Shown here: positions 15,535 through 21,915 of the stretch, one piece after another
How the letters are laid out: every line of letters starts with the position of its first letter
How positions within the stretch are numbered: the first letter of the stretch is position 1
Assembly: GCA_035308905.1 (NCBI GenBank)
Contig: DATGFS010000041.1
Span: forward strand, 1-33,267
DNA length: 33,267 nt
Direction of reading: 5' to 3'
From: a bacterium
GTDB lineage: Bacteria; Sysuimicrobiota; Sysuimicrobiia; Sysuimicrobiales; Segetimicrobiaceae
Notes under the pieces: model-generated
Seen by the model: only the letters and a program-made list of their open reading frames with translations
Told to the model about the DNA's origin: nothing
Database searches by the model: none
Program-made: the position numbers and the translations under genes

Positions 15535-15822
15535 ATGTGTAGAAGCATCAAACCGCTGTTCAATTATCAGCCCGCGGCGACCGCCGACGAGATTCGGGCG
15601 GCGTCGCTGCAGTTCGTCAGGAAGATCAGCGGGTTCGCCAGGCCCTCAAAGGCCAATGAAGCCGCGTTCTTGGCGGCGGTGGACGAGATCGCCGGCGCCT
15701 CCGCCCGCCTGCTCCGTTCGCTCGAAACCGCGGCACCCCCGAAGAACCGCGACGAGGAGGCCGCCAAGGCGAGGGCCCGCGCCGCGGAGCGGTTCGGTGC
15801 GCCCGCGCCGTCCAGGCACTAG
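15535..15822 (+). CDS. DUF2277 family protein
   Basis: This 95-aa cytosolic protein belongs to the uncharacterised DUF2277 family. The diagnostic N-terminus MCRSIKPLFNYQPAATADEI and then AASLQFVRKISGFARPSKAN are present, followed by a mostly helical region with RLLRSLET and a charged KARARAAERFG tail. Members nearly always begin Met-Cys-Arg, which favours ATG 15535 over GTG 15529. GAGG lies about 10 nt upstream. Function is unknown. The conserved Cys2-Arg3 suggests a metal- or nucleotide-related role, which is speculation. The exonuclease gene follows 48 nt downstream on the same strand. Confidence 0.9.
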   Translation: MCRSIKPLFNYQPAATADEIRAASLQFVRKISGFARPSKANEAAFLAAVDEIAGASARLLRSLETAAPPKNRDEEAAKARARAAERFGAPAPSRH

Positions 15823-15870
15823 CGGTCCTTCGGTGCGCAGCGTGGCGCGGCGGGCGGTCCCAACGGCGCG

Positions 15871-16698
15871 GTGATCGTCCACCTCCTCGACGGCACCTAC
15901 GAACTGTTCCGTCACTTTTACGGCCTCCGCCGCTTCACCCGCGGCGACGATCCGCCCCTCGGCGCCGTGGCCGGCGTGCTGCACACGGTGCTGCAGATGA
16001 TCGAGACCGGCGCGACCCATCTCGGGGTCGCGACCGACCACGTCGTCGAGTCCTTCCGCAACGGCCTCTGGCCCGGCTACAAGACCGGCGCGGGTATGGA
16101 GCCGGCGCTGCTCGCGCAATTCCATCCGCTCGAAGACGCGCTGGCGGCGATGGGCGTGGCCGTCTGGCCGATGGTCGAGCTCGAGGCCGACGACGCGCTG
16201 GCCTCGGCGGCGCATCTCGCATCGGCCGACAAGCGTGTGGAGAAAGTCTCCATCTGGACGCCCGACAAGGACCTGGCGCAGTGTGTCCGCGGCACCCGGG
16301 TGGTGCAGGTGGATCGCCGGAGCCAGAAGATCCTCGACGCGGCCGGAGTGCGCGCGAAGTTCGGCGTGGACCCAGGCCTGATCCCCGATTACCTCGCCCT
16401 GGTCGGCGATCCGGCGGACGGGTATCCGGGGCTTCCGGGAATCGGTCCTGTCCGGGCCGCGCGGCTCGTGAATCAGTATGGAGCCATCGAGAATTTTCCG
16501 GTGGCTGCGCTCTCAGAGGATGCCCGGCGCACGGCTCTCCTTTTCAAAGATCTCGCGACGCTTCGGATCGACGCGCACCTTTTCGACAATGTGGATGACC
16601 TGCGGTGGTGCGGTCCCACAAAGGCTTTCACCGCGTGGTCGGAGCGCCTCGGGGACCCTCGCCTGCTGAAGCGTTCCCTCGCGGCGCCGGCCGGTTAG
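15871..16698 (+). CDS. Stand-alone 5'-3' exonuclease (FEN/Pol I N-domain family)
   Basis: This 275-aa protein corresponds to the 5' nuclease domain of DNA polymerase I without the polymerase. Metal-binding acidic residues appear in VHLLDGTYELFR (Asp7), LEADDALASAAHLA (around 107-120) and WTPDKDLAQCV. A helix-hairpin-helix DNA grip follows: LVGDPADGYPGLPGIGPVRA. Such enzymes remove RNA primers or 5' flaps. The C-terminal 50 residues (FDNVDDLRWCGPTKAFTAWS) resemble those of short FEN-like homologues. GTG 15871 is the best start by homology, although no clear ribosome site is seen. It is in an apparent operon with the DUF2277 gene and ends 3 nt before the convergent P1 peptidase gene. Confidence 0.92.
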   Translation: MIVHLLDGTYELFRHFYGLRRFTRGDDPPLGAVAGVLHTVLQMIETGATHLGVATDHVVESFRNGLWPGYKTGAGMEPALLAQFHPLEDALAAMGVAVWPMVELEADDALASAAHLASADKRVEKVSIWTPDKDLAQCVRGTRVVQVDRRSQKILDAAGVRAKFGVDPGLIPDYLALVGDPADGYPGLPGIGPVRAARLVNQYGAIENFPVAALSEDARRTALLFKDLATLRIDAHLFDNVDDLRWCGPTKAFTAWSERLGDPRLLKRSLAAPAG

Positions 16699-16701
16699 GG
16701 C

Positions 16702-17814
16702 CTACGTGGGGTGCTCAAGCGCGCGGTAACGGCGGATGAGATCGGCGACCGGCCGTAACGGCAGCACAGGCGCCACGCTACCGGCGCGCCCGACGATCTC
16801 GGTGGCGGCGCACAAGGCGTTGACGATGGCTTCCTCCGTCGCCTCGACCGCGCCGTCGAACAACCCCGACGTGGCTGCGTTGTCCACGTCGCGCAGGTCG
16901 TGCACCGTTTGTCCCATGACGTACCGGTTGCCGGTCGAGAACGCGATCGAGAAATCGCCGCTGCCGTTGTGCGCGGTGGCGCCGGTGCGCGCCAGTCCGA
17001 GATGCGCGCGCCGTGCCAGCCGGGCGAGCTGCCGGCTGAGCAGCGGGGCGTCGGTCGCCACCACCATGATGATCGACCCTTGCTGCACCCAACTCGGCTT
17101 CGGGGCATCGAGCAGCCGTCCCACGGGCACGCCGTCGATCCGGAGCAGTTCGCGCACGCCCGTATTCGCCGCCACGAGCGCGCCGACCGTGTAGGTCGCG
17201 TCGCCCACCTGGACGCTGCGGGACGCGGTGCCGATGCCCGCTTTGAACTGGAAACAGACGAAGCCGGTGCCCGCGCCGACCGATCCCTCGGCCACGGGGC
17301 CGCCGGCGGCGCTCCGCCATGCCTCAGCCGTCTCGCGCTCGCCCATCGGCCGGCCGACGAGGTCGCTCAGTTGGGCATCGGAGCACTCGGCCACGAGCGG
17401 ATGCACGTAGCCGCCGCCCCGGCCGACGCGTGGATGGCGCCGCGTGGTCTCGCCGATCACCGCGTCGGCTACGCGGGCGACGTTGAACGACCCCGTGATC
17501 ATGATCGGGGCGTCGAGCATACCCATCTCGTCGACGAACTCCCGGCCGAAGATCTCGCCGCTGCCGTTCAACACTTCGATCGCGGCCGGCACCCGGCGTT
17601 CGTACAGATCCTCGCCGTGCGGCACGATCGCCGTTACCCCGGTGTTGAACGGCCCTTCCCCGTGCGGGCCGGGCTGCCGGCCGTCCCGCCGCGTGTAGTG
17701 TCCCACCCGCACCCCGGGCACGTCCGTGATCGCGTTCAGCGGACCGGTCGGGAGGCTTCCCAGCGTCAGCCCCAGGTCGCGAAACCGAGACCGCCCGTCG
17801 CCCGCCGCGTCCAT
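16702..17814 (-). CDS. P1/S58 family aminopeptidase (DmpA/BapA-like)
   Basis: This 370-aa N-terminal-nucleophile hydrolase is made as one chain and self-cleaved. The expected cleavage lies between Gly246 and Ser247 (WVQQGSIIMVVATDAP), freeing Ser247 as the nucleophile, by analogy to DmpA Gly249/Ser250. Other family markers are NAITDVPGVRVGHYT near residue 27, FNTGVTAIVPHGED near 56, VLNGSGEIFGREFVDEMG near 81 and RTGATAHNGSGDFSIAF near 276. Members remove N-terminal residues from peptides and amides, some acting on D- or beta-amino acids. No signal peptide is seen, so it is cytosolic. ATG 17814 is supported by AGGGA just upstream. The 63-aa gene lies 106 nt upstream on the same strand. Confidence 0.93.
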   Translation of the reverse strand: MDAAGDGRSRFRDLGLTLGSLPTGPLNAITDVPGVRVGHYTRRDGRQPGPHGEGPFNTGVTAIVPHGEDLYERRVPAAIEVLNGSGEIFGREFVDEMGMLDAPIMITGSFNVARVADAVIGETTRRHPRVGRGGGYVHPLVAECSDAQLSDLVGRPMGERETAEAWRSAAGGPVAEGSVGAGTGFVCFQFKAGIGTASRSVQVGDATYTVGALVAANTGVRELLRIDGVPVGRLLDAPKPSWVQQGSIIMVVATDAPLLSRQLARLARRAHLGLARTGATAHNGSGDFSIAFSTGNRYVMGQTVHDLRDVDNAATSGLFDGAVEATEEAIVNALCAATEIVGRAGSVAPVLPLRPVADLIRRYRALEHPT

Positions 17815-17920
17815 ATCCCTGACTTGGCCGAGGCGAGCAGGCCGTTCCTGCAGGCACGGTTCTGACGCTGGCGGCCGGTCGCCGACGTCTATGCCGGAAC
17901 CCGGCTGGCTCGAGACGAGC

Positions 17921-18112
17921 CTAGGCGGCCCGCGGTAGATCGCGCAGCAGGCGCGCCGCGCCTTCGCGCAGCTGGTACGCCTCGTACGGGTAGCCGAGCC
18001 GCTCGAGATCGCCGGCAAGGGCGATCAGCTTGAGAACGGCATCCGACCGGCCGATGCGGGGCAGGTCCGCGAGTGCGCCTGTGGCGGGTAGGGAGAGATC
18101 GTCGCTGGTCAT
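17921..18112 (-). CDS. Small hypothetical protein, 63 aa
   Basis: No family is recognised. The first 17 residues are polar. Residues 18-60 would form two amphipathic helices (GRSDAVLKLIALAGDLERLG and AYQLREGAARLLRDL), a pattern seen in small helical-hairpin or tetratricopeptide-like proteins. There is no signal peptide or membrane segment. Coding is supported by normal GC-rich third positions, by TATTCT 9 nt before ATG (a leaderless start) and by the absence of a better frame in this gap. It lies upstream of the P1 aminopeptidase and could be co-transcribed with it. Confidence 0.55.
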   Translation of the reverse strand: MTSDDLSLPATGALADLPRIGRSDAVLKLIALAGDLERLGYPYEAYQLREGAARLLRDLPRAA

Positions 18113-18121
18113 CTTGGTGTG

Positions 18122-18127
18122 AGAATA
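18122..18127 (-). promoter_or_regulatory. -10 element before the 63-aa gene
   Basis: TATTCT (minus strand) lies 9 nt before ATG 18112, with no Shine-Dalgarno between, consistent with leaderless transcription. No clear -35 is visible. Confidence 0.4.
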
Positions 18128-18157
18128 CGGCGAGGCCGTGAACTTCTTATTGCGTAG

Positions 18158-19057
18158 TTATGTGGAAGCTGTGCGGATGGAGCCCGCAGGCAGCGGGCAC
18201 CGCAGCGCCCGATAGCGTCCCGGGGTGAGTCCGAACGCGGATGTGAAGGCGCGCGTGAAGTGCGCTTGGTCGGCAAAGCCGGCGTCGCACGCGATCTCCG
18301 CAAGAGGGCGCGCCTGGTGGATCGCCTCGCGCGCGCGTTCCAGCCGGCGCATCAGCTGGTAGCGGTGCGGGGCCGTCCCGAGCAGGACGCGGAACTGCCG
18401 GGCCAGGTCGTAGCGCGTGAGCCCGCTGGCCGCCTCCAACTCCGTTGAGCGCACCGCGCGCGACCGCTCGGTGTCGAGGATCTGCCGGGCGCGCTCGACG
18501 GCGGCGGCATCGACTCGCCGCGAGATCGCGGGCACCTCGCCGGCGCGTTCAGCGGCGAGCAAGCCTTCCGCCAGCTCCACCACGAGGCTGTCTGCGGCCA
18601 GCGGCTCCAGAGGCGCACGGAAGACCTCGCGGATGGCGCGGGCGAGCCGCGCGTTCGTCGACACCGCCTCGCGCAGGAAGGGCAGCGGATACGGCCGCCC
18701 GCTTACGGCCCTCATCGCATCGGCCAGCCGGCGGGGTTCCACGTAGACGATCCGGTATCCGAAGCCCTCGGCGGTGCCGGCGCGGCCGTCGTGGAGTTCG
18801 TCGGGATACAGCACGGTCACCTGGCCGGGCAGACTCGCGTGAACGGCGCCCCGGTAGTCGAAGACCTGCACGCCGGCCTCGGTCACGGAGACGGCGTAGG
18901 TGTCGTGCCGGTGCTTCCGGTAGGCCCGGCCGGCAAACCACGCGCGGAACAGCTCGACGCCGTCCACCGGCCCGGCGCTCGTGATCCACTCCCGCCCGGG
19001 CTCCCGGCACGATCGTTCAAGACCTTCGCCCGCTGATCTGGTTTGCTTGAGCCGCAT
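18158..19057 (-). CDS. AraC family transcriptional regulator
   Basis: This 299-aa protein is a regulator with an N-terminal cupin-like sensor (about 25-165) and a C-terminal double helix-turn-helix (about 190-290). The sensor shows YRKHRHDTYAVSVTEAGVQV and LPGQVTVLYPDELHDGRAG. The DNA-binding half shows LEAASGLTRYDLARQFRVLL and the AraC signature IACDAGFADQAHFTRAF followed by FGLTPGRYRAL. ATG 19057 has GAGGA 7 nt upstream. It is divergent from a LysE-type exporter whose start codon is 21 nt away. AraC-LysE divergent pairs of this kind are common, and the regulator probably controls the exporter in response to its substrate. Confidence 0.93.
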   Translation of the reverse strand: MRLKQTRSAGEGLERSCREPGREWITSAGPVDGVELFRAWFAGRAYRKHRHDTYAVSVTEAGVQVFDYRGAVHASLPGQVTVLYPDELHDGRAGTAEGFGYRIVYVEPRRLADAMRAVSGRPYPLPFLREAVSTNARLARAIREVFRAPLEPLAADSLVVELAEGLLAAERAGEVPAISRRVDAAAVERARQILDTERSRAVRSTELEAASGLTRYDLARQFRVLLGTAPHRYQLMRRLERAREAIHQARPLAEIACDAGFADQAHFTRAFTSAFGLTPGRYRALRCPLPAGSIRTAST

Positions 19058-19078
19058 GACTCCGTCCTCGAATACACA

Positions 19079-19678
19079 ATGACTACCGAGCGGGCCGTGG
19101 CGTTCCTGCTCTTCGCCGTGGTGGCCGCCGGCACGCCCGGCCCGAGCAACGTCATGCTGACGGCTACCGGCGCGCAGGTCGGCGTCCTCCGTGGGCTGCC
19201 GTGCCTCCTCGGCCAGATCACCAGCATGGGCCTGATGCTCTTCTTCGTCCTCTCGGGGCTCGGGAGCCTGGTCCTCGGCCACCCGGCGGTGCTCCGGGCG
19301 CTCCACTGGGGCGGTGCCGCGGTGCTGCTCTGGCTCGCGTGGAAGATCGCGAGCGCCTCGGGCGCGGTCGATGCGGCCGGGGGCCGCCGGTCCCTCGGGT
19401 ACCTGGACGCCGCCGCCTTCCAATGGGTGAATCCCAAGGCGTGGCTGGTCAGCGCGAGCGCGGCCAGCACCTTCCTCACGGCGAAGGCGGGAAGCCCTGT
19501 CGCACAGGCGGCCTCGCTTTCCGCGCTGTTCGTCGTGGCGGCGCTGCCGAGCTGCTTCCCGTGGCTGGCCTTCGGCGCCGCGGTGCAGCGTCTGCTGCGG
19601 ACGCCGCGCCGCCTGCGCGTGTTCAACGTCACGATGGGCGCGCTCCTCGCGCTTTCCATCGTGCTGATCATTCGCTAA
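19079..19678 (+). CDS. LysE family amino-acid exporter
   Basis: This 199-aa inner-membrane protein with about six helices belongs to the LysE/RhtB family, which exports amino acids or their analogues. The family signature is early: FLLFAVVAAGTPGPSNVMLT, then GAQVGVLRGLPCLLGQ. FQWVNPKAWLVSASA near residue 119 is also a family hallmark. ATG 19079 places the signature at the usual distance. No ribosome site is visible. The in-frame TTG at 19043 is unlikely because it would add 12 residues overlapping the AraC gene start. The RraA-like gene follows 33 nt downstream, so the exporter may lead the operon to 21388. Confidence 0.92.
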   Translation: MTTERAVAFLLFAVVAAGTPGPSNVMLTATGAQVGVLRGLPCLLGQITSMGLMLFFVLSGLGSLVLGHPAVLRALHWGGAAVLLWLAWKIASASGAVDAAGGRRSLGYLDAAAFQWVNPKAWLVSASAASTFLTAKAGSPVAQAASLSALFVVAALPSCFPWLAFGAAVQRLLRTPRRLRVFNVTMGALLALSIVLIIR

Positions 19679-19711
19679 GGGGTAATAGCGGACAAGTCAC
19701 GGAGGGATTCC

Positions 19712-20419
19712 ATGGTTGCATCTGGAACAGCCGCGATCTTCGAAGGTCTGACAACGCCGCACGTCGCCGACGCCTGCCTTCGCAGCGGCGTGGACGTGCG
19801 CTGCGCCCCGTCCGACGTTCGGGCGCTCGGCCCATCCGGCCGTGTGGCGGGCCGGGTCCGGCCCGTGCGGCATTACGGCAGCGTCGATATTTTTCTCGAA
19901 GCGCTCGAGCAGGCATCGCCGGGCGAGGTCATGGTGATCGACAACGCGGGTCGCCGGGACGAGGCCTGCGTGGGCGACCTGATCGTGCTGGAGACGAAAC
20001 TGGCCGGGCTCGCGGGGATCGTCATCTGGGGATTGCATCGGGACACGCAGGAGCTTCTCGAGATCGGGCTTCCGGTCTACAGCCTCGGCGATTGTCCCAC
20101 CGGACCGCTCCGGCTCGACCCACGCGAGGCCGACGCGTTGGTCTCGGCCCGAGTCGGCGCCTTCGCCGTCGGCGCCGCCGACATCGCGATGGCGGATGCG
20201 AACGGCGTGCTCTTCGTGCCGGCGGCCCGGGCGCAAGAGATCGCGGCGCTCGCCGGTTCGATCCGGGAGACCGAGCGCGCTCAGGCGGAGAAGATGCGCC
20301 GCGGCACGTCCCTGCGCGCGCAGCTGCGGTTCTCGGATTTCCTCGCCCGGCGCTCTGAGAACCCGGCGGTGACCTTTCGCGACCACCTGCGCCGGATCGG
20401 CGGCGCGATCGAAGAATAG
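19712..20419 (+). CDS. RraA/demethylmenaquinone methyltransferase-like family protein
   Basis: This 235-aa cytosolic protein has the RraA fold. N-terminal TPHVADACLRSGVDVRCAPS and GRVAGRVRPVRHYGS, then PGEVMVIDNAGRRDEACVGD and GLAGIVIWGLHRDTQEL (the Arg-Asp pair near 111-112 lies where class II pyruvate aldolases bind substrate and metal). The family splits into RNase E inhibitors and 4-hydroxy-4-methyl-2-oxoglutarate/oxaloacetate-handling enzymes. With no RNase E gene here and RD retained, an enzymatic role is at least as likely. The C-terminal 45 residues extend beyond the core. GGAGGG lies 6 nt before ATG. It is co-directional with LysE upstream and DinB-like downstream (11-nt gap). Confidence 0.9.
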   Translation: MVASGTAAIFEGLTTPHVADACLRSGVDVRCAPSDVRALGPSGRVAGRVRPVRHYGSVDIFLEALEQASPGEVMVIDNAGRRDEACVGDLIVLETKLAGLAGIVIWGLHRDTQELLEIGLPVYSLGDCPTGPLRLDPREADALVSARVGAFAVGAADIAMADANGVLFVPAARAQEIAALAGSIRETERAQAEKMRRGTSLRAQLRFSDFLARRSENPAVTFRDHLRRIGGAIEE

Positions 20420-20430
20420 GAGCGGGCGAC

Positions 20431-20964
20431 ATGCTGACCTCGATCGGGGAGTTCGCGCGCTACTTCGAGGGAATTCGCCGCCGCACGTGGGCGGCGGTGG
20501 ACCGCGTCACCCCGGAGATCTTGGAGTGGCGGCCCTGGCCGCAGGCGCTCAGCTGCGGGCAGATCATCCGCCATCTCGCGGGCGCCGAGCGATTCTTCGT
20601 CACCAAAGTCGTCGAGGACCGGTGGACCGACGCCCTCGATCCGGGACCGAGCCTCGACCTCGCCGCGACGCGCGCGCTGCTCGCCGCCGCGCACGAGGAA
20701 CAGGCGCCGCGCCTGCTCGCCGTTCCCGACCGGCGGCTGCGGGAACGCGTCAAAGACCTCGCGGGCGGCGACGTCAGCGTTTGGCGTCTTCTGATGGCCA
20801 TGGCCGAGCACGAGATCCACCACCGCAGCCAGCTCAGCAGCCGGTTGTCGGCCGGGGGCATCGGCGGCACGCAACTCTTTGGCTACCGGATGGAGGAGGT
20901 CATCGCGCGTGCGCGCACGGAGCCTCGCGGGCAGAGAGGAAGCAATGGCGGCCTTCCAGCCTGA
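20431..20964 (+). CDS. DinB-like / YfiT-type metal-binding protein
   Basis: This 177-aa four-helix-bundle protein is of the DinB superfamily. The predicted metal ligands are the His in IIRHLAGAERFF (about 50) and the pair in MAEHEIHHRSQLSS (about 128-134). Superfamily members include thiol (bacillithiol, mycothiol) S-transferases and isomerases, but many have no known substrate. ATG 20431 has TAGGAG 9 nt upstream. The last 20 nt overlap the thioesterase gene. The C-terminal residues after 155 are not part of the bundle. Confidence 0.9.
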   Translation: MLTSIGEFARYFEGIRRRTWAAVDRVTPEILEWRPWPQALSCGQIIRHLAGAERFFVTKVVEDRWTDALDPGPSLDLAATRALLAAAHEEQAPRLLAVPDRRLRERVKDLAGGDVSVWRLLMAMAEHEIHHRSQLSSRLSAGGIGGTQLFGYRMEEVIARARTEPRGQRGSNGGLPA

Positions 20965-21388
20965 AGACGTGGACTTCGAGTCCCGCGTCCGCGCCAGTTT
21001 CCGTCGCCAAGCCATCATGGAAACGATCGGCGGGGTTCTCACGCGCGTCGCGCCCGGCGAGGTCGACATCGAGCTGTCCTTTCGCGACTCGCTAACGCAG
21101 CAGCACGGTTACGTCCACGGCGGCATCATCACGGCGATTGCGGACAGCGCATGTGGATACGCGGCACTCACGCTGCTGCCGGCGGGCGCCGAGGTCCTAA
21201 CTGTGGAGTACAAGATCAACTTTCTGGCGCCGGCCCGTGGTGCGCGGTTCGTGGCGCTTGGCCGGGTCATCCGGCCGGGGCGTACGATCACGGTCTGCCG
21301 AAGCGACGTCATTGCGGCGGACGCCGACACCCGCGTAACGGTCGCCTCGATGCTGGCCACGATGATTCGATCGCGGCAGACAAGCTGA
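20945..21388 (+). CDS. PaaI-type hotdog thioesterase
   Basis: This 147-aa protein has a hotdog fold and would hydrolyse acyl-CoA or aryl-CoA thioesters in the cytosol. The PaaI signature is HGYVHGGIITAIADSACGYA, with the conserved HGG and catalytic Asp in the helix, followed by VEYKINFLAPARG and GRVIRPGRTITVCRSDV strands. ATG 20945 is preferred over the upstream in-frame start at 20879 because GAGAGGAAG lies directly before it and the shorter protein has family length. It overlaps the DinB-like gene by 20 nt, so coupling is likely. It ends 10 nt before the convergent DUF1801 gene. Confidence 0.92.
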   Translation: MAAFQPEDVDFESRVRASFRRQAIMETIGGVLTRVAPGEVDIELSFRDSLTQQHGYVHGGIITAIADSACGYAALTLLPAGAEVLTVEYKINFLAPARGARFVALGRVIRPGRTITVCRSDVIAADADTRVTVASMLATMIRSRQTS

Positions 21389-21398
21389 TCGCGGCCGC

Positions 21399-21845
21399 TT
21401 AACTCACCGCTTGCTTCACGAGCGCGGCGATCCTTGCTTCGTCGGCTGCCGTCATCTCCTTCAGCGCGAAGGCGGTCGGCCACATGTTGCCTTCGTCGAG
21501 CTTCGCCTTGTCGCTGAAGCCGAGCGTCGCATACCTCGTCTTGAACTTCTGCGCGCTCTGAAAGAAGCAGACGATCTGGCTGTCCTTGGCATACGCGGGC
21601 ATCCCGTACCAGGTCCTCGGCGAGAGGACGGGCGCGCTGGCCTTGATGATCGCATGCAGCCGCTTGGCCATGACGCGATCCGGTGCCAACATCGCGGCGA
21701 TCTTCGTGAGCACGGCGCTTTCCCCGTCCGCCTTGCTCGCGCCCGCCTTCAGTTCTCGGACGCGCTCCCTCATCGCGGCCCGCTCCTCGTCCGTGAAATT
21801 GGCGGATGTCTGGGCACGCTTCTTTGCAGCTTTCTTCTCAGCCAT
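21399..21845 (-). CDS. DUF1801-type protein
   Basis: This 148-aa protein starts with a Lys-rich segment ([12 protein letters not shown]) and a helical stretch with [16 protein letters not shown]. The DUF1801/YdhG-like core then follows: [40 protein letters not shown] and [20 protein letters not shown]. Family members include Bacillus Fra/YdhG, proposed as an iron chaperone. The function here is unproven. ATG 21845 gives the usual length. A GGAGG lies a rather long 12 nt upstream. It sits alone between convergent thioesterase and co-directional dnaB. Confidence 0.87.
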   Translation of the reverse strand: MAEKKAAKKRAQTSANFTDEERAAMRERVRELKAGASKADGESAVLTKIAAMLAPDRVMAKRLHAIIKASAPVLSPRTWYGMPAYAKDSQIVCFFQSAQKFKTRYATLGFSDKAKLDEGNMWPTAFALKEMTAADEARIAALVKQAVS

Positions 21846-21915
21846 GGTTAGGTCACGCCTCCACGGAGGGCGTATCTCCCTCTGCTCGCCTGCTCGCACA
21901 CGCTACCGCTACTAA

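Noticed and set aside
19712-20419. Apparent loss of a catalytic Asp in the RraA-like protein (IVIWGLHRD instead of VVDGxxRD).
   Set aside because: That position varies among RraA-like proteins and the Arg-Asp pair is kept, so it is not evidence of inactivation.
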